Part shown: in pieces, positions 21,112 through 29,330 of the stretch
How positions within the stretch are numbered: the first letter of the stretch is position 1
How the letters are laid out: every line of letters starts with the position of its first letter
Source: a virus
Strand: one strand, 5' to 3'
Length of the DNA stretch: 44,161 nt
Virus record (IMG/VR): IMGVR_UViG_3300030333_004130
Coordinates: 1-44,161 of that record
Notes under the pieces: model-generated
Seen by the model: only the letters and a program-made list of their open reading frames with translations
Databases searched by the model: none
Told to the model about the DNA's origin: nothing
Position numbers and translations under genes: made by a program

Positions 21112-21279
21112 ATGAGGAGATTCAATAGACATGAAAGAGCAGTAGAGAAGAGGTTAGATGAAATAATTAAACTACTGACTCCTAAACCTAGAGACATAAA
21201 AAATGAGAATGAACAAATGGCCGTCATTCGAGAACAATATATGGAAGCAATGAGAAAGAGGAATGAAGATGAGAATTGA
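21112..21279 (+). CDS. Small helical protein, 55 aa
   Basis: MRRFNRHERAVEKRLDEIIKLL..., a charged single or double helix with high Arg/Glu content. Starts 2 nt after the preceding stop and overlaps the next gene's start. Function unknown. Confidence 0.6.
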   Translation: MRRFNRHERAVEKRLDEIIKLLTPKPRDIKNENEQMAVIREQYMEAMRKRNEDEN

Positions 21280-21373
21280 AGATAGTAGACAAACGAAACT
21301 AACAGAATTTGGATTTGAAGGATTTGGAAGCAGACAAACTACATTAGAAGAGTTTGGCTTTGTTTTTGAATAA
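21269..21373 (+). CDS. Micro-protein with two PIP-box-like motifs, 34 aa
   Basis: Consists almost entirely of two copies of one motif, RQTKLTEFGF (residues 8-17) and RQTTLEEFGF (22-31). Q-x-x-L-x-x-F-x-F is close to the PCNA-interacting peptide Q-x-x-(L/I/M)-x-x-F-F, with Gly at position 8 and Phe at 9. It could bind the viral clamp (29389-30171) or the host PCNA and compete with other clients. Coupled to its upstream neighbour by overlap. Tiny, but the repeat supports selection. Confidence 0.55.
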   Translation: MRIEDSRQTKLTEFGFEGFGSRQTTLEEFGFVFE

Positions 21374-21416
21374 ATATGGAGCAACATATTTATCCTTCCT
21401 GCATACGCCGAAGTTG

Positions 21417-21896
21417 ATGAAGATGATGTCCAACATCAGCAAACTAGCGACTTTAATGATTGTCTGTTCCTTCTTAGCAGGATGCACAGATGCACTACCT
21501 GACCCTCCTTCTGAGGAATTTGAAGATGAAACTACTGATTCAGAATGGTTGGTTATGACAGGTGATTTTACACTAGTCATGAATAACACAACTAATGACA
21601 CTTTGATTCATGCGCCTACTATATGGTTAGATGTAAACACAACTCATGGGGCGATTGAACTACAATCATTCACTTACAACATAACACATCTGTCTTTTGA
21701 GGTAATAAATAATACCGTCAGATTTCACAATTATACTTGGGTTAACATGCAAGGCTATTTGACTCAAGGCAATAACTATTGGTCAGAAGGTTTTGCTCCT
21801 GAATTCGGCAATGCAACTTTGCATTTTGCTGCTTTCCCATTTGATGTTACAGTTGAATACGAACTGGTTTACAGAATATGGGATGGAAGGGAATGA
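21417..21896 (+). CDS. Predicted lipoprotein, heavily sequon-rich, 159 aa
   Basis: Start at 21417 gives a clean signal: basic n-region, hydrophobic core (LATLMIVCSFLAGC) and lipobox LAGC, after which Cys would be lipidated. The mature part is beta-rich with acidic start (DPPSEEFEDETTDSEW) and about eight N-x-S/T sequons, suggesting an N-glycosylated surface protein of the archaeal cell. It may act in superinfection exclusion or envelope change. The only clear exported protein here. Confidence 0.75.
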   Translation: MKMMSNISKLATLMIVCSFLAGCTDALPDPPSEEFEDETTDSEWLVMTGDFTLVMNNTTNDTLIHAPTIWLDVNTTHGAIELQSFTYNITHLSFEVINNTVRFHNYTWVNMQGYLTQGNNYWSEGFAPEFGNATLHFAAFPFDVTVEYELVYRIWDGRE

Positions 21897-22291
21897 AGAA
21901 AGCAGTAACGATTCGCTTTCCTGCTCCGCTTCCTGCGGAAATACCTTGTCCTATTTGTGAAGGTAACAAATGTAAGGTATGTGAGATGCAAGGTAAAATC
22001 AAAGTAACTGTTGATGCTAAAGTTCCTATTCAACGGCATTTGATTATACAGTATATTGCAGAGCATATGGATGAGATAGCAAATGAATTAACTCAGAAAT
22101 TTGGGTTAGTGCCTGATGTTCAGACAGAAGATATGTTTGAGGTAGAAGGTAGAACCTATGAATTGGTTAAGATAAGCAGTCTTGGTGGAGTTGTTTGGGT
22201 AGCCCATAGAATAGATGAACAAGAATCACCACGATACTTTAAGTCGTGGAAAAACTTGCAACAATTTAGAGGCGGTTGGCTTGAAGGATGA
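21893..22291 (+). CDS. Zinc-knuckle protein, 132 aa
   Basis: Start at 21893 overlaps the lipoprotein stop by ATGA. CPICEGNKCKVC (residues 19-30) is a compact zinc knuckle of two Cys pairs. The rest includes a strand/helix region ending FRGGWLEG. Function unknown. Confidence 0.65.
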   Translation: MKKAVTIRFPAPLPAEIPCPICEGNKCKVCEMQGKIKVTVDAKVPIQRHLIIQYIAEHMDEIANELTQKFGLVPDVQTEDMFEVEGRTYELVKISSLGGVVWVAHRIDEQESPRYFKSWKNLQQFRGGWLEG

Positions 22292-22514
22292 AAAAATAAT
22301 AGTAAGAATACCAAGAAATGGAAACGATGAACTGATAGTAAGGAAAGGAAACTATTGGAATGTGGATGTCATTGATATTAGATGGCATTCAAATGGGACA
22401 CCAACGAAGAAAGGTGTCAGAATGAACATGAAAGAAATGGAAGATGTCTACAAGGCATTAGATAAAATAATGAGGGATAATAATGAGTATGATAAGATTC
22501 AGCAGGATGTGTGA
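22281..22514 (+). CDS. PC4-like single-strand DNA-binding protein, 77 aa
   Basis: Resembles the PC4 (p15)/YdbC fold: VDVIDIRWHSNGTPTKKGVRMNMKEMEDVYKALDKI matches the family pattern V-D-I-R-x-(W/Y)...P-T-K-K-G-(I/V)-x-(L/M)-x-x-x-E...L. These proteins form dimers on single-stranded DNA and act in transcription or replication. Start is probably TTG at 22281 behind GAGGCGG; an ATG at 22215 lies inside the upstream gene. Directly before the DNA ligase. Confidence 0.6.
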   Translation: MKDEKIIVRIPRNGNDELIVRKGNYWNVDVIDIRWHSNGTPTKKGVRMNMKEMEDVYKALDKIMRDNNEYDKIQQDV

Positions 22515-24027
22515 ATCACTAGAGAATGAAACACCAAATAGAAAGAGACATTTAATTTGCTCCACTCTATCACATTTTAATGATAGACAAACAGCAATTA
22601 GTATACTGTCTTTGGATTATACTCCTAATAATATTGGAGAAAAGAAAGCCACAAAATGGCTTGCTAAGATATTTGAGGTGTTTGAAGATGAAATTGAAGA
22701 TTCAACATATAGGTGGATGGATTTAGGAGAAGGAATGCAAGAGTTCCTTAGTGCTAATAGACCCGATTCAAATCTCAGTTTGATAGAAGTAAAAAGATTG
22801 CTTGAGTTAGATTGCTCAAATATTAATTCAGATGCTTTCACACAAATTTCACACGCTATTAGTGTGATGTCTGCATTGGAAGTTAAGTGGTTTATTCGCT
22901 ATTGGTTAAGAACACCAAGAAATGGAGTTAACAGAAGCACAGTAGTAAAAGCAATGACCGATTATTATAGTGTAGATGTGAAAAAGGATGCAGTTAGCCA
23001 TACCCTATCAGGGTTAGTAGTGTATTATGAAAACGGTCAAACGCCACCTGCATTAGTGCATGGTAATTTCGTAACACCTATGCTTGCTAAGAAGTATATA
23101 GGCACTTTACCTGATAATTACATCATGGATATCAAGTATGATGGAAATAGATATCAGATACATATTCAAAATGAAGATGTGATAATATTCAATCGAAGAG
23201 GTAAGATTGTCACTGAACAATTTGCTGATGTGGTTGCTATTATATCTCAATGGGTAGATTCTATGTTTGAAGGAATTGATTGTATTTTAGATACGGAGAT
23301 TTATCCAATAGATTCCGAAGGCAATCCTGCTAAACACCAATCTCTTGCTACTAGGGTTCATTCAAAAGATAAACAAAAAGCAATTACAGATTGCCCTGTT
23401 CAATTGGTTGTCTTTGATTGTTTGATGTATGCTTCCACAAGTTTGTTGGATGAAAGTTATAGTGAACGGTTGGAATATATCGAAGCCTTTGTTCCTGAAG
23501 AGTATCAAACACAGAAGTTTACTCATGGAAATATAGAGGCTGCATACAATGTAGCAATCAATAGTGGATTTGAAGGAATTATGATTAAGGATTTAGACTC
23601 ACAGTATGAGTCCAAAAGAACTAGTTCACTATTGAAGTATAAACCACCAAGAATAGAGTTGGATGTAGTAATAACATCAGGGGAATACGGTAATGGGAAG
23701 AGAGCAGGAGTCATTGCTACTTATGGTGTGGCTGTAAGAAGTGAATCAGGCTACACAAGTATAGGTAATGTAGGTTCAGGATTGACTGAAGTTGAAATGG
23801 ATGCTCTTTCAGTGAAACTAAAAAGAATAGTTGATAGTTATGAGAGTAACAAATATCATTTCCTTCCAAGAATTGTATTGGAGGTGACTTGTGATGTTAT
23901 CACTAGAAATAAGGATGGGACATATGGTATGCGATTCCCACGAATCGTTAGAATCAGAGATGATAAAACTCCAACAGATTGCAATACAATTGAGGATGTA
24001 GAAGATATGTGTAGCAACATATATTGA
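22483..24027 (+). CDS. lig: ATP-dependent DNA ligase, 514 aa
   Basis: Seals nicks during viral replication using ATP. Motif I KYDGNR with nucleophile Lys218 (DIKYDGNRYQIH); FNRRG as motif Ia region; motif III CILDTEIYP; motif IV EGIMIKD; motif V LLKYKP. The N-terminal 190 residues form the helical DNA-binding domain of archaeal/eukaryotic ligase I. The OB-fold domain (from about 390) ends with FPRIVRIRDDK. Size is typical. Start at 22483 overlaps the PC4-like gene; 22489 is an alternative. Confidence 0.93.
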   Translation: MSMIRFSRMCESLENETPNRKRHLICSTLSHFNDRQTAISILSLDYTPNNIGEKKATKWLAKIFEVFEDEIEDSTYRWMDLGEGMQEFLSANRPDSNLSLIEVKRLLELDCSNINSDAFTQISHAISVMSALEVKWFIRYWLRTPRNGVNRSTVVKAMTDYYSVDVKKDAVSHTLSGLVVYYENGQTPPALVHGNFVTPMLAKKYIGTLPDNYIMDIKYDGNRYQIHIQNEDVIIFNRRGKIVTEQFADVVAIISQWVDSMFEGIDCILDTEIYPIDSEGNPAKHQSLATRVHSKDKQKAITDCPVQLVVFDCLMYASTSLLDESYSERLEYIEAFVPEEYQTQKFTHGNIEAAYNVAINSGFEGIMIKDLDSQYESKRTSSLLKYKPPRIELDVVITSGEYGNGKRAGVIATYGVAVRSESGYTSIGNVGSGLTEVEMDALSVKLKRIVDSYESNKYHFLPRIVLEVTCDVITRNKDGTYGMRFPRIVRIRDDKTPTDCNTIEDVEDMCSNIY

Positions 24028-24048
24028 CTACATTAATCTCGGAGACAT

Positions 24049-24444
24049 GTGTATAGTAAAGAGAATCTAGATGGTATCTTAGTTTCTCTCGCTAACCCTG
24101 AAATCAATATAGTTAGTAGTCCCAAATCCAAATTGGGATATAGAGTAAGACTAAGAGTATGCATTAGGGGAAGAGATACTTTTCTTTGGGGTATCAATCG
24201 CTCATTATTACAACATGAAATAGAATCTAATTACAAAGCAAAGGAACATAGTGGCAGACCAAAGCCAATCTTGGTTATTAGTGGGTTGGATAACCTAACT
24301 AATTTGATATCAATGATGAATGATAAGTTAATTGAAAACAATGATTGGGATTCATTTAGAACATGTTTAGAAATGGTCAAAGGTAAGAAGCACCTGACTG
24401 CCAATGGACTTGATGAGATACTCAAGATGAAGGGGCTACTGTGA
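24049..24444 (+). CDS. Unknown protein, 131 aa, LAGLIDADG-like in places
   Basis: Starts at GTG with a GGAG site. GYRVRLRVCIRGRDTFLWGINRSLLQHEI, LVISGLDNLTNLISMMND and GKKHLTANGLDEILKMKGLL recall the second half of LAGLIDADG endonuclease-type folds. The LAGLIDADG helix with its catalytic acid is not evident, so activity is doubtful. It could be a domesticated DNA-binding relic. Low certainty about family. Confidence 0.6.
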   Translation: MYSKENLDGILVSLANPEINIVSSPKSKLGYRVRLRVCIRGRDTFLWGINRSLLQHEIESNYKAKEHSGRPKPILVISGLDNLTNLISMMNDKLIENNDWDSFRTCLEMVKGKKHLTANGLDEILKMKGLL

Positions 24445-24761
24445 TGTTATGCCCAAGATGTAATCTAAGGGAAACAGAAAAATCCCTGTGTTCTGTTTGT
24501 GAGTTATCAGTCACATTCCTGAAACCCGAACAACAAGAGATTACTGATGAGGAAATCATAAGACATCATGTATTGAAACAAGTGAGTGATGGGTGTAGAG
24601 AATGTGGAAGTAAAACATTCGCATATGAAGCGGGTGTAAACTATGAAGGCGACCTGAAATGGTATGTGATTCTAGTTGATTGTGGGGCTTGTGGAAAAGC
24701 CTACGAAGAAATAATGGAAGTGAGGACTGTAAATGAGTCTATTGAAAATGAACAACAATAA
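24444..24761 (+). CDS. Double zinc-ribbon protein, 105 aa
   Basis: Start at 24444 overlaps the preceding stop (ATG/TGA). Two zinc sites: CPRC with CSVC (residues 3-20) and CREC with CGAC (about 52-86). The second ribbon follows a TFIIS-like spacing. Function unknown; near the clamp loader genes. Confidence 0.7.
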   Translation: MLCPRCNLRETEKSLCSVCELSVTFLKPEQQEITDEEIIRHHVLKQVSDGCRECGSKTFAYEAGVNYEGDLKWYVILVDCGACGKAYEEIMEVRTVNESIENEQQ

Positions 24762-25587
24762 GAATAGAGCAACGATAATTGTAGGTAAAGACGGAACAGA
24801 TAAACTTGACAGGGCGAAGAGTCTTGTATCTGATAAGCCTATTATTCGCTATGCAAATGAGTTTGACATAGAAGACAATTACAGCATACCCGCAGATGTT
24901 GGTATTATCATTCGTGAATGTAATTACAAACCAAATGTAGATTTAATCAGAAGAACGATTTTGGAATATAGGGGTCAGGTTGTTCTAACATCTCTCAATC
25001 AGAAAGATGTGCCAAAGAAACTCTTCAATCTATGTAAGTTGAAGAGAGGCAAGAAACTTGAGATAGATGAGATAAAGGAACTAGCCCCTCGTTCCAATGA
25101 ACCACATAATTTTGATGTGGACATATTCACATTAGTAGGAGACTATCTTCGTAATCCTGATAGAGAGATAATCATGGAGACTCTGAAGATTAGTGAACCT
25201 GCTGATATACAATTCATATCTTGGTTAGCACCGAACATCCACCCTAACAAATTGATGTTCCTTGATTCCCAAGTAAAAAGGAGATGGGATAAGTCGTATT
25301 TCTATGAGATGCTTGCTTATGCCCATGATGGCAGAATGCAGAGGAAAATGACACCCCCTCAAAGAAAGAAGTATTCTGAAATACCGAAAATTCTACGAAG
25401 GCTTAAAATGCGGGATTCTCAAGTCTATCTTTTCAAAGACTTATTGAAAAACCCCGATTTTCAAGATTATTGTAGAGAAAACCTTTCTTCATTACAAACA
25501 AGAACTTTGGGTCTTGGAGAGAAAAGAAGAAGAAAGCAAACCACACCAGTCAAACCAATAGCAACTTTATCGAGGTGGTTGGATTGA
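24733..25587 (+). CDS. Degenerate RFC large subunit-like clamp loader protein, 284 aa
   Basis: Likely partner of the RFC small subunit next door. An AAA+ core seems present in degenerate form: IIVGKDGTDKLDRAK in place of Walker A, and VVLTSLNQKDVPKKLFNLCKLKR resembling the sensor 1/arginine strand of RFC. There is no usable Walker B (VGIIIRE). The helical collar region follows, with a basic linker and a C-terminal PIP-like peptide PIATLSRWLD, as in archaeal RFC-L. It would bind the clamp rather than hydrolyse ATP. Overlaps the preceding gene; assignment by context and pattern. Confidence 0.6.
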   Translation: MSLLKMNNNKNRATIIVGKDGTDKLDRAKSLVSDKPIIRYANEFDIEDNYSIPADVGIIIRECNYKPNVDLIRRTILEYRGQVVLTSLNQKDVPKKLFNLCKLKRGKKLEIDEIKELAPRSNEPHNFDVDIFTLVGDYLRNPDREIIMETLKISEPADIQFISWLAPNIHPNKLMFLDSQVKRRWDKSYFYEMLAYAHDGRMQRKMTPPQRKKYSEIPKILRRLKMRDSQVYLFKDLLKNPDFQDYCRENLSSLQTRTLGLGEKRRRKQTTPVKPIATLSRWLD

Positions 25588-25760
25588 CTTATTGTGTATG
25601 TGAAAAGAGCAAGTGGACTCTTACAGATTTCCACTATGCAAGATGTAAGACTTGCAAAAAATGGATTCCCATTAATGATGTGTTAGAGGGATGGAATAAA
25701 TATTTTGGAGAAGATGAAAATGTTATGGACAGAGAAATACAGACCGAAGAAAATTGCTGA
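25584..25760 (+). CDS. Zinc-ribbon protein, 58 aa
   Basis: Probably starts at TTG 25584 with GAGGTGG 6 nt upstream; a GTG at 25575 is an alternative. CVC (residues 4-6) and CKTC (about 21-24) give a zinc ribbon. Its end overlaps the RFC gene start. Sandwiched between the two clamp loader genes. Confidence 0.62.
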   Translation: MTYCVCEKSKWTLTDFHYARCKTCKKWIPINDVLEGWNKYFGEDENVMDREIQTEENC

Positions 25761-26631
25761 TGTAGTGGGACAGTATAACTTTACGATAGATGCAGAGAGT
25801 TGGGTAGAACAGAATAACATGCCCAATGTGCTATTGTATGGTGTAGCCGGAGTAGGAAAGACTGCTGCTGGAATAGCACTCGCTAATGATATGCTGAAAG
25901 AAGATAAGAACAACAACTTCTTTGAAATCAATGCATCAGATGATAGGAGATTAGAAACAGTCAGGAATCAAATCAAGGAAATTGCATCTACCAAGAAGAT
26001 TGGTGATGTGCCTTTCAAGATTATACTTCTTGATGAAATGGATGGGATGACTAAGGATGCTCAGAATGCATTGAAGAGATTAATGGAAAGATATGCAGAT
26101 AATTGCAGATTCATTATCACTTGCAATGATAGACATAGAATAATTCACCCACTTCAGTCGAGGTGTGCTAATTACAGATTTGACAGACTAAAGCCTCAAA
26201 CAATGCACTTATTGTTAACGAATGTATTGCAACAAGAGGATATTAGTCATGTTTCGAGTGAGGAGTTGGAAACCTTCATAGAGTCCCTTCATGGAGACAT
26301 GAGGCGAGGGCTTACCGAATTACAGGCTGCAATTTACAGTAAGTCTTCACTATTGAGTCAAATTGACAAGAACTTAGAACCCTACACTGATATATTGCAA
26401 ATGATTGATGAAAATAACTATGAAAATTCTTTAGGTAAGGTGCATGATTTGTTGTATAATTCAGTTGATATGAGAACTATATGTGTTAATATGCATGATG
26501 TAATAGTTAAAACTGATATGCCAGCAACCAAGAAGTTCAAATTGCTTAGGGTTGTCGGAGAAGCAGAGTGGAGAAGCAGTAATATGACTCCCAAACTGCT
26601 TGCATCGTGGATGATAGGACAGATGATTTAA
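25720..26631 (+). CDS. rfcS: Replication factor C small subunit, 303 aa
   Basis: AAA+ ATPase that loads the sliding clamp. MLWTEKYRPKKIADVVGQ is the typical opening. Walker A GVAGVGKT (41-48), Walker B ILLDEMD (102-108), sensor 1 TCND and the SRC motif (QSRC, about 146-149) are all present, followed by the lid and collar helices. Length is slightly short of the cellular 320. Start at 25720 is 8 nt from GGAG; 25714 is an alternative. Confidence 0.93.
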   Translation: MLWTEKYRPKKIADVVGQYNFTIDAESWVEQNNMPNVLLYGVAGVGKTAAGIALANDMLKEDKNNNFFEINASDDRRLETVRNQIKEIASTKKIGDVPFKIILLDEMDGMTKDAQNALKRLMERYADNCRFIITCNDRHRIIHPLQSRCANYRFDRLKPQTMHLLLTNVLQQEDISHVSSEELETFIESLHGDMRRGLTELQAAIYSKSSLLSQIDKNLEPYTDILQMIDENNYENSLGKVHDLLYNSVDMRTICVNMHDVIVKTDMPATKKFKLLRVVGEAEWRSSNMTPKLLASWMIGQMI

Positions 26632-26708
26632 TGGTTGAACTGCTATTAGGACTGGTTATATTGAGACAAATTATCAAATGGTTAGACTCACCAAGAAGGA
26701 GATTTTAG
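26631..26708 (+). CDS. Possible hydrophobic micro-protein, 25 aa
   Basis: MVELLLGLVILRQIIKWL..., one hydrophobic helix with an Arg-rich tail. It starts on the last base of the RFC stop. Could be a membrane-associated micro-protein; size makes it uncertain. Confidence 0.4.
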   Translation: MVELLLGLVILRQIIKWLDSPRRRF

Positions 26709-26722
26709 AATGAGGTATAAAT

Positions 26723-26977
26723 ATGAAAATGGATTTGAACAAAGACGGCGTAGTGGATATTGAAGATATCAAACATCTACTACTACGCTATGAGATTATA
26801 GCGTTAGGTGGCGCATTGCTGATTGTGCTGCCTATACTAAACACGCTAGGTTATATCAGCGTAGATTCCAATTTCTTTTGGATATTGTGTGGCGTAGTCA
26901 TGCTGACAGAAGGACTAGTGGAAATAAGACACGAAAGAAAAAGAATGTTAGAAACAAGGAGAAATGAAAATGAATGA
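26723..26977 (+). CDS. EF-hand/dockerin-like loop plus membrane protein, 84 aa
   Basis: DLNKDGVVDIED (residues 4-15) fits a calcium-binding EF-hand loop (D-x-N-x-D-G-x-x-D-x-x-D). Two transmembrane helices follow (about 26-46 and 52-70) and a charged tail. A soluble N-terminal Ca-binding loop on a two-pass membrane protein could sense calcium or bind the cell envelope. No family identified. Its end overlaps the next start. Confidence 0.65.
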   Translation: MKMDLNKDGVVDIEDIKHLLLRYEIIALGGALLIVLPILNTLGYISVDSNFFWILCGVVMLTEGLVEIRHERKRMLETRRNENE

Positions 26978-28199
26978 TGAAATAAAAAATGAAATTGAAA
27001 AAGCAGCAGAATTGCTAGGGATGTCCCTAGATGACGCAATGGCTAAGTTCGAGGAGATATGCTCTAAGAACAATGTCAATGTGGAAACAGAGGCTTTGTT
27101 AGCCCGAAGCCTTTGGAGACAGTTCTTCAGTAATTCTAGGAATGCACTGAAGAGACAAGACTCTCAGACTACTTCTACAAGTAGCAACAGTCTATACAAG
27201 AAAGCCTTTGGCTTCTTTGTTTCCCTAAATCCTGCTATGGATATGTCTGCACGAAGCCGTGAGAGACTAACGAATGAATACATGAGAGACAGTGATATGA
27301 CTTACTCTCTTGGAAGAGTTGCTATCTTCACAGAAGATGGTGATGGATACGAAGCAAGAATGATGCGTGATGGTGAGGAGATTGTCAAGACTATTGCCAA
27401 ACTACCTGAGAATCATGTAGAGGTTGACAGTGGTAGGTATATCGTTCCACTAGATACAAGACAAGGCGACTGGAACAAGAACTATGGTAAGCCACAACCA
27501 AAGGAAGAATACCAAAGAAAGGGTGTTTTCGTTGGTGAAGTAGATGGTAAGATGGGTAAGTATTTCTTCTCATACAAGAAGCAATTTGCTAAGGACTTTG
27601 AGCCAAAGACATTTGAGTTTATTCACTTCGATGTGATACCTAACTCAAACCGTGAGGATACGATTCATGGTGGAGCAGGACAAACTCTTGAGTCGTTGGT
27701 TTACAATGCTGACTTAGCAGATGATTCAGAGATGAAGAGAGATGTATCTACTATCGAGATACAAGATGCAATTATGGAGTATTGTGCTACTAATTACAGC
27801 CCTCTTATTGACCTTGATAGATATCATCAGGATTCTATCAATAAGGCAAATTGGGATGATAAGTTTGTCTTTACAGATGGAACTGTCAATAGCATCAATG
27901 CTACACCAACTGCTAATGGTAATAGAATACTAAACTTGGATGACCTTAACACTGACTTTGATTTTGATAACGATGGATGGAGTGGGACAACCTGCTGGAT
28001 TCCTGAGAACATTGACATCAACTTCGGCATTGGTTCTCAAGTGATTGTAGTTGGCAGAACATCTCAGGGTGCAGACCCCGAAGGTAATATCAGACCTGCA
28101 AGCATAAATGTTACAGGACTGTATGTAATTAATGCTAGAGGCGGCAGTCCTGAGAATGTAGACTTCGTTGAAGAGTCAGAAGATTGGTTCTTCGATTGA
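26970..28199 (+). CDS. Probable single-strand DNA-binding protein (RPA-like), 409 aa
   Basis: No firm family match by eye, but several points favour a replicative ssDNA-binding protein. It sits among RFC, RadA-like and clamp genes, and it seems built from beta-rich OB-like segments (RVAIFTEDGDGYEARM; GSQVIVVGRTSQG...ASINVTGLYVI). It also ends in an acidic aromatic tail (EESEDWFFD), like SSB-type tails that recruit partners. The N-terminal 40 residues are helical (a UBA-like or tether helix). Start at 26970 is 8 nt from GGAG. Confidence 0.6.
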   Translation: MNDEIKNEIEKAAELLGMSLDDAMAKFEEICSKNNVNVETEALLARSLWRQFFSNSRNALKRQDSQTTSTSSNSLYKKAFGFFVSLNPAMDMSARSRERLTNEYMRDSDMTYSLGRVAIFTEDGDGYEARMMRDGEEIVKTIAKLPENHVEVDSGRYIVPLDTRQGDWNKNYGKPQPKEEYQRKGVFVGEVDGKMGKYFFSYKKQFAKDFEPKTFEFIHFDVIPNSNREDTIHGGAGQTLESLVYNADLADDSEMKRDVSTIEIQDAIMEYCATNYSPLIDLDRYHQDSINKANWDDKFVFTDGTVNSINATPTANGNRILNLDDLNTDFDFDNDGWSGTTCWIPENIDINFGIGSQVIVVGRTSQGADPEGNIRPASINVTGLYVINARGGSPENVDFVEESEDWFFD

Positions 28200-28209
28200 G
28201 GTGATGTAA

Positions 28210-28482
28210 ATGGAATACAGTTTGAAGGCTGATTCCAACGGAGGTCTCGTTGTTCATGGGAGAAGTTATGCTTTTCTTATGGACAGCGTAGACTTCCTAA
28301 CATGGAAATATAATCCTGATACCGGAGACTATTGGACAAAGTTTCATTTTGAATCTAAGGATGTGAGAATTAAACTATCTTTAGATGACCTTAATGAGAT
28401 ACTGTTCAAGTGGAAGGGAATTCAATTTGACCCAAATGAATATAGAAATGGTGATAGATATGAGTTGGACACAAACAGATAA
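28210..28482 (+). CDS. Unknown protein, 90 aa
   Basis: MEYSLKADSNGGLVVHGRSY..., a beta-rich N-terminus with a helical end. Starts after GAGGTGATGTAA and overlaps the RadA-like gene. No motif recognised. Confidence 0.65.
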   Translation: MEYSLKADSNGGLVVHGRSYAFLMDSVDFLTWKYNPDTGDYWTKFHFESKDVRIKLSLDDLNEILFKWKGIQFDPNEYRNGDRYELDTNR

Positions 28483-29323
28483 AACAAAAGCAATAACAAC
28501 GAAAGAGTCTGCAAAGGGGCAGTATGCTCTCCGAAAGGAAGCAATGCTTCAGCAGATTAAGGAATCACAGGAGAACAACAAGTCGTTCCTGTGTCTTGGT
28601 ATTTGGGGAGAACCTAAATCCGCTAAGTCAGCAACAGCAATGGATATACTGACTGATGAAGACATAAAAAATGGACTACATGTTCTAGTCTTTGATTTCG
28701 ACAACAGAGCAATAGATGTGAAGCGTAACCACTATGATAACATCGAGAATCTAATTGTCTACAATCCAATAGTAAGAAAGGATGGTAGTCTAGTAGACTT
28801 CGATGAGACCATGAACAATGCTAGAGCATTTTATGAAATGGCGAAAGAGTATCTTGACGATGGTAAGTTGAAGGCAGTAATCGTAGATGGAGCAGACAAA
28901 CTCCTGACAGATGTATGCGAAACTAAGATGCGAGAGAAGCATGGTATGGATGCTGATACAGTAATCAAGCAACCACCGTATGTTTGGGGTGACAGGAATA
29001 CTCCTTACAAGAACTTCTTACACAAGCAAATACTAGAGATGCCTTGTCATAGAATAGTAATTGCTCACTCTAAAGACAAGTATGGTGGAAACCCTAACCC
29101 TATCGGGGTTGAGGCTAACTGGCATTCAACAACAGAGGATATCTTTACTGCTACTGTCAGAATGTCGAGAGACATCAGGAAGAATGGTGCAACCTTCACC
29201 GCTATGGTTGAGGCAAGTGCTAGAAAACCTGAGATGATTGGTAAAAGATTGAAGGTCTTAACCATTGAAGATGGTAAGATAGACTGGACAGGTTTCCCTG
29301 AGATTAAATCAGGTGAACTCTGA
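28460..29323 (+). CDS. RecA/RadA-like ATPase (AAA_24-type), 287 aa
   Basis: Start at 28460 (MSWTQTDKTKAI) has GGTGAT 4 nt before. Walker A variant GIWGEPKSAKSATA (about 47-60) and Walker B LKAVIVDGADKL fit the phage AAA_24/Sak4-like recombinase and RadA-like fold, with a sensor strand CHRIVIAHSKDK. Probable role in single-strand annealing or strand exchange. It is followed by a strong terminator hairpin. The N-terminus shares MSW with the leftward-arm cluster, though the rest of the motif is absent. Confidence 0.78.
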   Translation: MSWTQTDKTKAITTKESAKGQYALRKEAMLQQIKESQENNKSFLCLGIWGEPKSAKSATAMDILTDEDIKNGLHVLVFDFDNRAIDVKRNHYDNIENLIVYNPIVRKDGSLVDFDETMNNARAFYEMAKEYLDDGKLKAVIVDGADKLLTDVCETKMREKHGMDADTVIKQPPYVWGDRNTPYKNFLHKQILEMPCHRIVIAHSKDKYGGNPNPIGVEANWHSTTEDIFTATVRMSRDIRKNGATFTAMVEASARKPEMIGKRLKVLTIEDGKIDWTGFPEIKSGEL

Positions 29324-29330
29324 ATGTAAA

